NCBI RefSeq assembly: GCF_042663585.1
Contig: NZ_JBHTAN010000006.1
Coordinates: 620,001 to 684,000 of the forward strand
DNA length: 64,000 bases
Direction: 5' to 3'
From: Natranaeroarchaeum sp042663585
Lineage (GTDB): Archaea; Halobacteriota; Halobacteria; Halobacteriales; Natronoarchaeaceae
The notes beneath the pieces were generated by a model. The model was not told the origin of the DNA and ran no database searches. It saw only the letters and a list, made by a program, of their open reading frames with translations. Of this stretch, positions 51,067-60,543 are shown one piece after another (within the stretch, counting starts at the first letter, position 1; the number at the start of each line of letters is the position of its first letter). Position numbers and translations under genes: made by a program.

Positions 51067-52941
51067 CTACTCGCTCCCGACGCGCCGGTCGAGGAACTCC
51101 GTGAGCAGTCGGAACATGCGGAGTTTCTGGTCCTGATCGGAGGACGCGTGACCCTCCTCGCCGAGTTCGCGGTACTCGTAGTCGCTGTCGTCGCCCTCCT
51201 CGTAGCCCAGTTCGTCGAGCGCGTCACTGAACAGTCGTGCCTGCGAGACGGGGACTCGCCGGTCGTTGACACCGTGAACGAGCAACAGCGGAGCGTCGAG
51301 GTTGTCGGCGTACGTGATCGGCGAGCGCTCCTCGTAGAGGTCAGGGTTCTCCTCGGGCGTCCCGAGATACTTCTCCATGAGTTCGGTCCGGAAGTGTGGC
51401 ATCGTGGTCTCGAACATCTCTTCGAGATCCGTCAGTCCGATCCACGCGATGCCGGCGTCGTAGAGGTCGGGGTACTGGACCATCTGCCAGTAGGCGGAGT
51501 AACCCCCGTACGAGCCACCGAACACGACGACGCGGTCGTCATCGATCCAGTCGTACTCGGCGACGTGCTCCGCGGCGATGGCGACGTCACCCTGCTCCGC
51601 CCCGCCCCAGTCGTCGATCAGCGACTCGACGAACTCACGGCCACGACCGGTCGAGCCACGGTAGTTGACCTGCAGCACCGAGTAGCCCTGCGAGACGAGC
51701 ACCTGCGTGTAGAGGTCGAACGATTGCTGATCTCTGGCGCGCGGCCCGCCGTGTGGGTTGACGATCAGCGGGGAGGGTCGTTCGCCGGAATCGTACAGCA
51801 ACGCCCCGATTTCGAGTTCCTCGTAAGAGTCGTGGTCGACGGCTTTCGCCGGCGTCTCGGGCACGCCATCGGACTCGACGGTGAAGTACTCGGCATCGGC
51901 GAAGTCATCCGGCTCGAACGGGCCGTACTCCGCTTCGACGAGCACCTCGTACTCGTCGGTTGCGAGGTCGTAAGCGAGCAGTTCCGGCCGCCGCGTCGGG
52001 GTGGTGTGCTGGAAGACGAGTCGCCCGTCGTCGAGGACGACTTCGCCAGTTGAGACCTGCCCGAACGACGAGACGCCCTCCGGGACATCCAGTTCGCGGC
52101 CCTCGCCGGAGTCCAGATCGTAGACGACCGGTACCGAGACGGCGTCCCGGTCCCGGGTAGCGATGGCACGGTCCCCATCGGGGTGGAAACAGACGCCTGT
52201 TTCCTCGTACTCGCCGTCGCCGTACCATGTCACCGCCTCAGTTGTGAGGTCGTAGAGGCCGATACGGCCGAGATCCTCGGTGTTGTCCATCACGAGCAGT
52301 CGGTCGCCATCGGGTCCCCAGTCGACAGGGTTCGCTTCGGCGCCGACTTCGCCGATCTGGAGGTTTCGAGGGTCGCTCCCGTCGCTCGCCGCGACGTAGA
52401 CGTCCTGGTTGTCGTAGTCGTCGGTCTCGTTGGTGGAGTAGGCGATCCGGTCGCCGTCCGGCGAGAGTAACGCCCCCCAGACGGCCCGTTCGTAGTCGGT
52501 CAGTTTCTCCGTCTCCCCGGCGGTCAGATCGTGTCGGTAGACGTTCATCTGGCCGTCCCGCGACGATCCGACGAACAACCTGTCCTCGTGGATGTCCGAG
52601 ATCATCACCTGCCCGTCCATCTCCAGTACGGGTTCGGCCTCGCCGTCTCGGCTTAGGGCGTGGACGTCGTTCTGTTCGTTGCCGTCGTCATCGAGGTGGA
52701 AGAGGACGCGGTCGCCATCGTCGTCCCACTGGACGAACCAGCGGGCGTTCCGCGGAACCTCGCCCTCCGACCACTGTGTGATCTCACCGCTCTCGACGTC
52801 AAGTACGTGGAGTTCGTTGCGGCCAGTCACGTCGTAATAGAACGCGATTTCGTCGCCGTCGGGCGATACTGTCGGATGGGCGAGGGTGGGTAGACTCGCC
52901 AGTTCCTCGATTACGTCTGGACTCTCTGAGTCAGCCATCAT
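51067..52941 (-). CDS. S9-family serine peptidase (acylaminoacyl-peptidase-like)
   Basis: The 624-aa protein has an N-terminal beta-propeller (TolB-like repeats with WSPDGD-type motifs, for example LLSPDGDRIAYSTNETDD and WGPDGDRLLVM), then an alpha/beta hydrolase domain. The catalytic Ser is in VVFGGSYGGYSAYW, the Asp in LLVHGVNDRRVPVSQAR and the His in GEEGHASS. It hydrolyses short peptides. The start is MMADSESPDV; the second ATG at 52938 is equally likely. It is not clearly part of an operon. Confidence 0.92.
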   Translation of the reverse strand: MMADSESPDVIEELASLPTLAHPTVSPDGDEIAFYYDVTGRNELHVLDVESGEITQWSEGEVPRNARWFVQWDDDGDRVLFHLDDDGNEQNDVHALSRDGEAEPVLEMDGQVMISDIHEDRLFVGSSRDGQMNVYRHDLTAGETEKLTDYERAVWGALLSPDGDRIAYSTNETDDYDNQDVYVAASDGSDPRNLQIGEVGAEANPVDWGPDGDRLLVMDNTEDLGRIGLYDLTTEAVTWYGDGEYEETGVCFHPDGDRAIATRDRDAVSVPVVYDLDSGEGRELDVPEGVSSFGQVSTGEVVLDDGRLVFQHTTPTRRPELLAYDLATDEYEVLVEAEYGPFEPDDFADAEYFTVESDGVPETPAKAVDHDSYEELEIGALLYDSGERPSPLIVNPHGGPRARDQQSFDLYTQVLVSQGYSVLQVNYRGSTGRGREFVESLIDDWGGAEQGDVAIAAEHVAEYDWIDDDRVVVFGGSYGGYSAYWQMVQYPDLYDAGIAWIGLTDLEEMFETTMPHFRTELMEKYLGTPEENPDLYEERSPITYADNLDAPLLLVHGVNDRRVPVSQARLFSDALDELGYEEGDDSDYEYRELGEEGHASSDQDQKLRMFRLLTEFLDRRVGSE

Positions 52942-53140
52942 CTTCCGTTTTTCACTAACCTTAGTTAAATTCTCGACAGGAAGGGAATTTGGCCGGGATC
53001 GGGAGTGTCTTTCGCAGTCGACTGCCTCTCGCGAACCGGGGCGTCATCCTCTCGATCTACCGATAGTTACCTGATCTATCAACTCTGGGCCAAGTGTAGT
53101 GTACTCTACTATTTCGGCGAGCAGTTCATCTACGATCCGG

Positions 53141-53167
53141 TTTCGAGGGTCTTTCGACCGCTTTCGA
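53141..53167 (+). promoter_or_regulatory. Helically phased TTTCGA repeats before padR-like gene
   Basis: TTTCGA occurs at 53141, 53152 and 53162, spaced 11 and 10 bases, so the copies face the same side of the helix. They sit 50-80 bases before the ATG at 53221. A TATA-like tcataatac lies at 53188-53196, close to -28. The repeats may be an operator, possibly autoregulatory. Confidence 0.4.
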
Positions 53168-53220
53168 ACTACCGCAAAACACATACATTCATAATACCCT
53201 TGCCTCTTATACTATACAGA

Positions 53221-53520
53221 ATGTTCGATCTGACCGCCTTCCAGCGCGACTGCCTGTACGTCATCCAGGGGCTCGACGAACCGAAGGGCCTCGCAGTGAT
53301 GGACGAACTCGAGGAGTACTACGAATCCGACATCAACGCCGGACGCCTCTACCCCAATCTCGACGAACTCGTCGACAAGGGACTCGTGGAGAAACACCAG
53401 AAGGATCGACGGACGAACGCGTACGTCCCGACGCGACGCGGTCGGCGCGAAATCGAGGCGCGAGCGGAGTGGAAAGAAAACCAACTCGGCACCAGCGCCG
53501 AGACGCCCGCGGACGACTGA
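53221..53520 (+). CDS. PadR-family transcriptional regulator
   Basis: The 99-aa protein is a compact PadR winged helix: LTAFQRDCLYVIQGLDEPKGLAVMDELEEYYESDINAGRLYPNLDELVDKGLVEKHQKDRRTNAYVPTRRGRREIEAR. The NAGRLYPNLDEL and GLVEK-QKDRRTNAYVPT patterns are diagnostic. The frame extends 72 codons upstream with no similarity; ATG 53221 is chosen. It converges with the LysE exporter gene 9 bases away. Confidence 0.9.
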   Translation: MFDLTAFQRDCLYVIQGLDEPKGLAVMDELEEYYESDINAGRLYPNLDELVDKGLVEKHQKDRRTNAYVPTRRGRREIEARAEWKENQLGTSAETPADD

Positions 53521-53529
53521 GCAGGCCCC

Positions 53530-54219
53530 TCACAGGAGCCCTGCCGCTCCGACCCAGAGGAAGACGAGGCCGAACCCGGCCAGCACCACGCCACTGAGCC
53601 CCGCGATAATCGGTGCGAACGCGTCGATGCGCCGCCCCACTCTGACCAGCCCGCCTGGATACACCACTATCCAGATGGCGATGCCGGCGAAGAAGCCACT
53701 CAGGAGCGCAATGCTTCCCGTCTGTACGATCAGTGTTCCCGCCAGCCGCTCGCCCACCAGCGGGACGTATTTAAATACGTCGAGCCGTCCGGGAGTGAGC
53801 AGTCCGACGCCGACGGTGATCCAGAACCCGATCTGATAGGGGTTGGTCAACGAGAGGGCGAACGCCTTCCGAAAGCCGGTCGATTCGTGAGAGATGTCGC
53901 CGGTGAACGACCCTGCCGCACGGGCGTCCCGGTAGGCCCCGAACGCGAAGTACAGCATCAATACGCCCCCGGCGATGTACAGCAGTCCCCGGACCCAGTC
54001 AGTTCCGTCGATGAGGGCTGCGATCCCCAGCAGCGTCAGTATAAAAAACAATACGTCGGCGAACATCGCACCGAGGCCTGCCTTGAACCCTGCTGTCCAG
54101 CCGCGGAGCACGCTCTCCTCGGCGATAACAGCATTCATCGGCCCCGGCGGCGACGCGAGGACGAGTCCGAACACGGCCCCGACAGTCGCAGTAGTCAGCG
54201 CGGAGAGCACACTCAACAT
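53530..54219 (-). CDS. LysE-family exporter, 229 aa
   Basis: The protein has six hydrophobic helices in the LysE/RhtB pattern, with the family motif FGLVLASPPGPMNAVIAEESVLRGWTAGFKAGLGAMFADVLFFILTLLGIAALI. These are small exporters of amino acids or other solutes. The substrate is not indicated. The start MLSVLSALTTATVGAV gives the normal first helix. Confidence 0.88.
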   Translation of the reverse strand: MLSVLSALTTATVGAVFGLVLASPPGPMNAVIAEESVLRGWTAGFKAGLGAMFADVLFFILTLLGIAALIDGTDWVRGLLYIAGGVLMLYFAFGAYRDARAAGSFTGDISHESTGFRKAFALSLTNPYQIGFWITVGVGLLTPGRLDVFKYVPLVGERLAGTLIVQTGSIALLSGFFAGIAIWIVVYPGGLVRVGRRIDAFAPIIAGLSGVVLAGFGLVFLWVGAAGLL

Positions 54220-54277
54220 TGCCGGAGAACCGTGAAAAATTCGTCGACAGCGGTTCTACGTCGGTCGTCTCGCCGCT

Positions 54278-56532
54278 TTACTGGAAGGTTCGGCCGAGCT
54301 GTTCGGAGTCCGGTTCCGTTCGCGTGAGTTCGGATTCGAGCTCCTCGTAGCGCTCGCGAACGTCGTCGGTCACGCTCGGGCCGACCTCGTCGAGGGCCTG
54401 CTCGAAGTGTTCGCGCGTGATACGGACGTTCCCGATGCTCTCTTTGATCCCCTCGGGTTCGACCGAGTTGATGAACTCGCGGGAGGCGGCCATCGACGCC
54501 TCGCGGGTCACGGCCTCGATGTCCGCGCCGACGAAGCCCTCAGTCTGGCTTGCGAGCCACTCCATGTCGATGCCCTCGGCGAGGGGCTTGTTTCGCGTGT
54601 GCACCTCGAAGATGGCCTTGCGGGCGTCCTCGTCGGGCACCGGCACGTGGACGTGACGGTCCAGTCGACCGGGCCGGAGCAGGGCGTTGTCGATCAGGTC
54701 CGGACGGTTGGTCGTCGCGATGACGACCACGTCTTCGAGCTGTTCGAGCCCGTCCAGCTCGGTCAGCAGCTGCGAGACGACGCGTTCGCCGACGTTCGAG
54801 TCGCCGCCGCCGCTTCCGCGCTCCGTAGCGATGGCGTCGATCTCGTCGAAGAACACCACGGTCGGGGCGTTCTCGCGAGCCTTGCTGAACACTTCACGGA
54901 CGCCCTTCTCGGACTCACCGACCCACTTCGACAGTAGCTCGGGGCCCTTGACCGAGATGAAGTTCGAGTCGGCCTCGTTGGCGACTGCTTTTGCCATCAG
55001 CGTCTTCCCAGTCCCTGGTGGGCCGTACAGCAGGACGCCCTTGGCGGCCTGCATATCCATCGTCTCGAACACGTCGGGGTACTCAAGCGGCCACTGGATC
55101 GTCTCGACGAGTCGGTCTTTCGTGTCGTCGAGTCCACCGACGTCGTTCCACGTGATGTCGGGGACCTCGACGAACACTTCGCGGAGTGCGGAGGGTTCGA
55201 TCCCCTTGATCGCCTCCTTGAAGTCGCGTTCGGTGACCTGCAGGGAGTCCAGGATCTCGGCATCGATCTCGTCGCTTTCGAGGTCGATCTCCGGTCTGAT
55301 CCGCCGGAGCGCGTTCATCGCGGCCTCTTTGGTGAGGTTGGCGAGGTCAGCGCCGACGAACCCATGCGTGTTCTCCGCGTACGATTCGATATCGAAGTCC
55401 TCGGTCAGGGGCATCCCGCGGGTGTGGACCTGCAGGATCTCCTCGCGGCCGCCCTTGTCGGGGACGCTGATCTCGATCTCGCGGTCGAACCGCCCACCAC
55501 GCCGCAGTGCGGGATCGATCGCATCGACGCGGTTGGTCGCCGCGATGACGGTGACCTGACCGCGCTCTTCGAGCCCATCCATCAGGCTCAGTAGCTGTGC
55601 GACGACCCGGCGTTCGACGTCGCCACCGGCCTCGCCGCGCTTGGGTGCGATCGAGTCGATTTCGTCGATGAAGACGATCGCAGGCGCATTCTCCTCGGCT
55701 TCTTCGAACACCTCACGGAGCTGTTCTTCGCTCTCGCCGTAGTACTTCGACATGATCTCCGGGCCGGAGATGGTCTCGAAGTAGGCATCTATCTCGTTGG
55801 CGACCGCCTTCGCCATCAGCGTCTTTCCGGTGCCTGGCGGTCCGTGAAGGAGCACGCCTTTCGGCGGCTCGATACCGAGTTGCTGGAACAGTTCCGGATG
55901 GCGCATCGGCAACTCGATCATCTCTCGGACCTGCTCTAGCTCGTCGTCGAGGCCACCGATGTCCTCGTAGGTGACCGACGGTCCGGTCTCGGAGCGTTCG
56001 GCCTCGCCGCTGATCTGTTCGGCGGGCGTCTCGCTGATCTCGATGTCGGTCGAATCGGTAACGACGACTGTTCCGCTCGGCTCCGTGTTCGCGATTTTCA
56101 GCGGCACCGAGCGTCCGTTCCCGGACATCGGGCCGAACGAAAGCGGGAACGGCACTGTCTGGTTCTCGGTGATCGCCTGTCCGCTAAGCTTGTCACGGAC
56201 AAGCGGACCGATGTTTCCGCGGATGCGGAGGTTCTGGGGAGTGCAACAGTCACACTCGTCGCGGGCTGGACGTCCGCCTTCTCCACGGTGACGCTGTCGT
56301 CGATACCGACGTCGGCCTCCTGTCGAAGACGGCCGTCGATCCGAATGACGTTCTGTCCCTCGTCCTCGGGGTAGCCCGGCCAGACGCGGGCAACCGCTTT
56401 CCGCCCGTCGCTCCCCTCGATGACGATGTAATCGCCGTTTTCGAGGTCGAGTTCGCTCATCGATACACGATCGATCGCGGCGAGTCCCCGGCCTGCGTCT
56501 TTCTGTTTGAGTGGTTTGACAGTGAGTTTCAT
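54278..56532 (-). pseudogene. cdc48: Cdc48/CdcH AAA+ ATPase, broken by a single-base frameshift
   Basis: The start (MKLTVKPLKQKDAGRGLAAIDRVSM, 56532) encodes the N-domain, and from about 56240 a second frame continues with NLRIRGNIGPLVRDKL through two AAA+ domains. Both have Walker A GPPGTGKT and Walker B FIDEID or FFDEID. The frames meet at a run of four G (56236-56239, CCCC on the coding strand). One extra C would restore an ORF of about 751 aa, the normal Cdc48 length. The Hsp20-like gene overlaps the start by 4 bases. Since the rest is intact, the break may be a sequence error; if real, the ATPase is truncated to its N-domain. Confidence 0.92.
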
Positions 56533-56771
56533 CGTCGCTCCTCCAGTTCGATAGTGAGGACTCCGTTTTTGATAAACGCTTGCGCATCCTCGTGGGGCAG
56601 ATCGATGTCGATCTGCTCGCCCTCTTCGGGCAGGACGATAGCGGTGTCACCGACGACGTCCACGGTGGCGTCCACGCCGCTTCCGAGATCCGCAACGACC
56701 CGGCGAGTGCCGTCGACGTCGTACTCCCGCACCGGCCGATCGTCTCGTCGTGAAAACTGTTTGATATCCAT
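56529..56771 (-). CDS. Hsp20-like (alpha-crystallin-related) small protein, 80 aa
   Basis: The protein starts MDIKQFSRRDDRPVREYDVDGTRRVVADLGSGVDATVDVVGDTAIVLPEEGEQIDIDLPHEDAQAFIKNGVLTIELEER; the C-terminal part FIKNGVLTIELEE is the last strand of an alpha-crystallin domain. It overlaps the cdc48 start by 4 bases (ATGA) and shares its promoter. It probably aids Cdc48 or acts as a small heat-shock-type partner. ATG 56771 is preferred over a TTG at 56783, since a strong TATA lies 30 bases before it. Confidence 0.85.
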   Translation of the reverse strand: MDIKQFSRRDDRPVREYDVDGTRRVVADLGSGVDATVDVVGDTAIVLPEEGEQIDIDLPHEDAQAFIKNGVLTIELEERR

Positions 56772-56776
56772 GATTC

Positions 56777-56791
56777 CTAACAATAGGTTAG
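56777..56791. promoter_or_regulatory. Palindrome in the hsp20/cdc48 leader
   Basis: CTAAC-aatag-GTTAG is a perfect 5-5-5 inverted repeat between the TATA box and the ATG at 56771. It may be an operator overlapping the transcription start, or a short hairpin in a leader. Confidence 0.4.
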
Positions 56792-56797
56792 TCGTGC

Positions 56798-56810
56798 TAG
56801 TATATAAACT
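56798..56810 (-). promoter_or_regulatory. Strong TATA box for the hsp20/cdc48 operon
   Basis: The minus-strand sequence AGTTTATATACTA is centred about 33 bases before the start at 56771 and is the best TATA match in this part of the window. Confidence 0.65.
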
Positions 56811-56962
56811 TTACTCTCAGAATCGCAAGAGGGCATATATAGCACAAGTATAGACGAAAAGCGGTTCACACCAGATTTCGGTACGACTGCTTCCGGAGAG
56901 GCTACTATCGACCGGGCTCTGTCGGGGGGAACATTCACGTCGCGTTGCGGTCAACATGTAGT

Positions 56963-57752
56963 ATGGAAACGTACACACACCACGGTCGGACGACGGCATA
57001 TCGGCGGACCGACCGCGGTGGCGACGGCCCGACGGTCCTGTTCGTGCACGGTAGCGGTGCGACGAGCGATATCTGGCGGCAACAGCGAACGCTCGCGGAT
57101 CGGTACGAGGTCGTAACGATGGACCTCAGCGGCCACGGCGAGTCGGAGGACGCCGACGTTGGCGCCGGCTACGAGACGCTCTCGGTCTATGCCAGCGATG
57201 TCGTCGCTATCGCACAGGAGACCGACGCGGACGTGCTGGTCGGGAACTCGCTTGGCGGTGCCGTCCTGTTGCATATGGCGCTCGAACGCGATTACGACCC
57301 CGGAGCGCTCGTGCTGACTGGGACCGGCGCGAAACTCGCCGTGCTCGAGGACTTGCTGGTTGGCTGACGACGACTTCGAGCGTGCCGTCGAGTTCCTCCA
57401 CGCGGACGGGCGATTGTTCTACGACCCCGACGAGGAACTACGGTCGGCGTCGGCGGCGGCCATGATGGAGGTCGGCCGTGAGATCACGAAACGGGACTTT
57501 CGGACCTGCCACACGTTCGACGTTCGCGATCAGTTAGAAGAGACCGACGTGCCATCGCTTACAATCTACGGCGAGCACGACCAGTTGACGCCGCCGCGCT
57601 ACCACGGGTATCTCGCCGAGGAGTTGCCCGACGCCGCACGAGCAATCATCGAAGATGCGGCCCACCTCTCGATGCTCGAACGGCCGGACGCTTTCAACAC
57701 CGCACTCGAACGGTTCGTCGACGGGCTAGCGGAGAGCGGTTCGCTCGATTAG
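56963..57752 (+). pseudogene. Alpha/beta hydrolase, broken by a single-base frameshift
   Basis: Two overlapping frames together form one hydrolase of about 262 aa. The first (start 56963, METYTHHGRTTAYRRTDRGG) carries the oxyanion segment VLFVHGSGATSDIW and the nucleophile Ser in LVGNSLGGAVLL. It ends LLVG-stop at 57367. The second frame begins ADDDFERAVEFLHADGRLF and carries the Asp in LTIYGEHDQLTPP and the His in EDAAHLSM. Removing one G from GG at 57362-57363 joins them as LLV-ADDDFE. The catalytic triad is intact if joined. Confidence 0.85.
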
Positions 57753-58564
57753 TATAGATCGTCGAGTTCCTCCGAGTACTGACTATGCTCCTCTGCCGGG
57801 AACTCACCCTCCAACACCGCTTCGACGTAGCTATCGATTGCCGACTGCATCTCCGCTCGGACGTCGCCGAACTGCTCCGCGAAGGGCGGCGACCACTCGC
57901 CGAGGCCGATGGCGTCGTTGAACACCAGTACCTGCCCGTCGGTTGCCGGGCCGGCCCCGATGCCGATGGTCGGTATCTCCAGTTCGTCGGTGACCGTCTC
58001 TGCCAGATTCGCCGGGACGTGCTCTAGCACCAGCGAGAACGCGCCCGCTTCCTCGTGGGCGTGTGCGAGGTCGATGATCTCCTGGGCGGCTTCTGGATCC
58101 GAACCCTGCTGAGTGTAGCCGCCGAGTTCGTTGATGCGCTGTGGCGTCAACCCCAGATGCGCCATGACCGGGATTCCCAGTTGGTGGAGTCGCTCGGTCA
58201 GTTCGACGGTGTGTTCGCCGCATTCGAGTTTGACCGCATCTGCGTGGGCCTCCTTGAGCATCCGACCGGCGTTCTCGATGCTCGTCTGCCGATCGGTGCC
58301 GTAGCTGAGGAAGGGCATATCCGCGACGACCAGTGCCTCTTCAGCGCCCCTGGCCACGGCGGCGGTTCGGCTCGCTACCTCGTCGACCGTTACCGGCAAC
58401 GTGGAGTCGTAGCCCAGTACGGCGTTGCCCATGCTGTCGCCGACCAGTATCACGTCGACGCCTCGTTCGTCGATCAACTCTGCGGTCGGTGCGTCGTACG
58501 CTGTCAGCATCGTAATCGGCTCCTCGCCCGCCCGGGCGCGGATGTCCTGCACGGTCAGTCCCAT
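57749..58564 (-). CDS. panB: 3-Methyl-2-oxobutanoate hydroxymethyltransferase (PanB)
   Basis: PanB makes ketopantoate from 2-oxoisovalerate for pantothenate and CoA. The 271-aa TIM-barrel protein has VQDIRARAGEEPITMLTAYDAPTAELIDERGVDVILVGDSMGNAVLGY, with the metal-binding VGDSMG. AHLGLTPQRINELGGY and TIGIGAGPATDGQVLVFND follow. Start ATG 58564 is supported by the family N-terminus; the in-frame ATG at 58588 is 8 codons further upstream. Its 3' end overlaps the hydrolase frame by 4 bases. Confidence 0.95.
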   Translation of the reverse strand: MGLTVQDIRARAGEEPITMLTAYDAPTAELIDERGVDVILVGDSMGNAVLGYDSTLPVTVDEVASRTAAVARGAEEALVVADMPFLSYGTDRQTSIENAGRMLKEAHADAVKLECGEHTVELTERLHQLGIPVMAHLGLTPQRINELGGYTQQGSDPEAAQEIIDLAHAHEEAGAFSLVLEHVPANLAETVTDELEIPTIGIGAGPATDGQVLVFNDAIGLGEWSPPFAEQFGDVRAEMQSAIDSYVEAVLEGEFPAEEHSQYSEELDDLY

Positions 58565-58682
58565 ACAGGGTGGTTGGTGATGGAGCAAATAAATGGCGTG
58601 GGAAGATCAATAGCCCGACATCGGCGAGGACGGCCGGCCACGATGTCGGATATTTATACCCACCCGTTCCGAACCCGGCCGT

Positions 58683-58922
58683 ATGTACGGAGTCCGGGAG
58701 ATTCTTGCGGCCGTGCTGGCGTTCGGCCTCGGCCTCGCGCTCGTCGTCGCGCCGAACGCAGTGGTCAGACTGCAGTTTTTCGCACAGGGGCCCACCACAG
58801 GCCGGCACGGCGAGTATGGCGAGGACCAGGTGCTTACGGAGCAACAGGCATGGCTTGCCCGTGCTGTCGGGCTGATTCCGATCGGGATCGCGGGCTACAT
58901 CCTCGCTCAGCCGCTGGTGTGA
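58683..58922 (+). CDS. Small two-helix membrane protein, 79 aa
   Basis: The protein starts MYGVREILAAVLAFGLGLALVVAPNAVVRLQFFA and ends with a second helix (about residues 58-78: LARAVGLIPIGIAGYILAQPLV). The loop between them is hydrophilic. I do not recognise the family. It is divergent from panB and converges with the torD-like gene. Confidence 0.65.
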   Translation: MYGVREILAAVLAFGLGLALVVAPNAVVRLQFFAQGPTTGRHGEYGEDQVLTEQQAWLARAVGLIPIGIAGYILAQPLV

Positions 58923-58930
58923 TCCCTCGA

Positions 58931-59497
58931 TCACTCGGCGTATCGTTCGCCCATCGCTTGGACGACCGAATCGAGCGTCCGGACGGCCCACAGATAAAAC
59001 CCTGAGTCCGAAGTCGCCTCGACGCGCTCGCGAAACGCGGGGATCCAGTCGAAGTGGGCTTCGTGAAAGTTGGCATACCCCTCGTGTTGCTCTGCTTCCA
59101 GCAACAGACTCGCGTACTCCAGCAGCAGGGAGACGTGATCGGCTGGATACTCCGGAGGAACCGCGGCGTCAAGCGCGTCGTATCGACTCTTCATGTCGCT
59201 CGCCGGCGGTCCCGAGAGGATGCCGCGTTCGGTGCCGTCCCACCACTCTTCGTAGGCGGATTCGGCGGGGGAGCGTACTCGCCTTCGAACGCTCTGAAGG
59301 TCCGGAGATACCCTGCGGGCCCGGGCAATATCTTCGAACCGGGGCGGTGCGTCGACGCTGTCAATCGGTAACGATGCTGCACACTCTGCGACGATCGTCC
59401 CGAGCGTTCCGTTCCGGACCGCGTCAACGAACGCTTCGTCCGGATGCTGGAAACACGTCGCAAGCGTGGCGTAGAGGCGGGTGTGGTCGTCGTTCAT
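58931..59497 (-). CDS. TorD/DmsD-family molybdoenzyme chaperone
   Basis: The 188-aa helical protein resembles TorD-family chaperones, which bind the Tat signal of the molybdenum catalytic subunit and aid cofactor loading. The family-like features are an N-terminal LYATLATCFQHPDEAF, a middle ILSGPPASDMKSRYDALDAAVPPEYPADHVSLLLEYASLLL, and a late HEAHFDWIPAFRERVEATSDSGFYLWAVRTLDSV. It is the last gene of the oxidoreductase operon, 15 bases after nrfD. The catalytic protein here has a matching Tat signal. Confidence 0.85.
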   Translation of the reverse strand: MNDDHTRLYATLATCFQHPDEAFVDAVRNGTLGTIVAECAASLPIDSVDAPPRFEDIARARRVSPDLQSVRRRVRSPAESAYEEWWDGTERGILSGPPASDMKSRYDALDAAVPPEYPADHVSLLLEYASLLLEAEQHEGYANFHEAHFDWIPAFRERVEATSDSGFYLWAVRTLDSVVQAMGERYAE

Positions 59498-59512
59498 CGT
59501 TTGTGTAGTTGC

Positions 59513-60537
59513 TTATCCGACGTAGACTGGCTGGTGGATCGCCGCGTAGATTATCACAAATCGTAGCATGAACGATCCGGCGATAACCAGCCCGAACTTC
59601 GTCGTACAGATCCGTTTGGTCATCAACACGTTCTCTTCGCGGAGGAACTCGACGACCTGCTGGGCGCCCGAGATAACGAGCGGAACCACCAGTCCGAGGC
59701 CGAGCACGCCCACCCACAGCAGGAGACCGTACCCCTCCGTGAGGCTGGCGTACGTCTCGGTGTCTGCTGCCCGCCCGTAGACAGCGTGTACAGCAACGCC
59801 GCCAGCACCACAATCTCGACGATGATAATCGCGTCGTCGAGGATGCTAAACCGATGGACGAGATGGCTGTCTATGTCGCTGGCTAGCTGCGAGAGCATCA
59901 GAACCGCCGCGATACCCGCCGAGAACCCGCTCGCCAGGAACAGCAACGGGAGGATGTTCGGGTTCCACAGCGGCACGTTCCAGCCGACGTCGCTCAGCAG
60001 CAGTGCCGTGTAGACGATCAGCAACACGGCGAGGACGATGCCGATCACCTGCACGGCGACGGCGGCGAGGCCGGTCGGGCGCGTCGTGTCGGCAGCACGA
60101 TCGATGTAGCCCTCGAACCCGGTCCGTGCCACGACGTGTCGCGGGAGTCCACTGGGGTCGTCCGTCGCTTCTGTTCCGAACGTGGCCCAGATGGCCCGGA
60201 ACATGACGAGGAAGCTGAAGATCACGATCACCCAGGTCCCGATCGCCATCCACGAACTCCAGTTGGTGAACTGGACCGGGAACGTAAACGCCCTGAGGAA
60301 GGGGCCGGAGAGGTGCAACAGCAGGGTGATCGACCCCGCGGCGATCGTCAGGAAAGAAGTGAGAAAACCCCACTTCGTGACGTACTCGTACCCCTCGTAG
60401 CCGCTACGTGACCCAATCACTTCCGCGAGAGATGCGACCAGGAACGCCCCGCCCGAGAGCCCCCCGAGGAAGAGGTAGATCGCGACGAACACGTCCCAGT
60501 GGCCCGCGTCGAGCCAGTAGAGTTCCGGTGCAGTCAT
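59513..60537 (-). pseudogene. nrfD: NrfD/PsrC-like membrane subunit, broken by a single-base frameshift
   Basis: The first frame (start 60537, MTAPELYWLDAGHWDVFVAIYLFLGGLSGGAFL) encodes seven helices of an NrfD protein. It reads through to LYTLSTGG and then leaves the family sequence. The following bases in the next frame read ADTETYASLTEGYGLLLWVGVLGLGLVVPLVISGAQQV through FVIIYAAIHQPVYVG. The shift lies near 59768-59778, in the region ccgccc (coding GGGCGGG); one extra G would restore a protein of about 341 aa. NrfD anchors the complex and binds menaquinol. Confidence 0.85.
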
Positions 60538-60543
60538 GATCGA

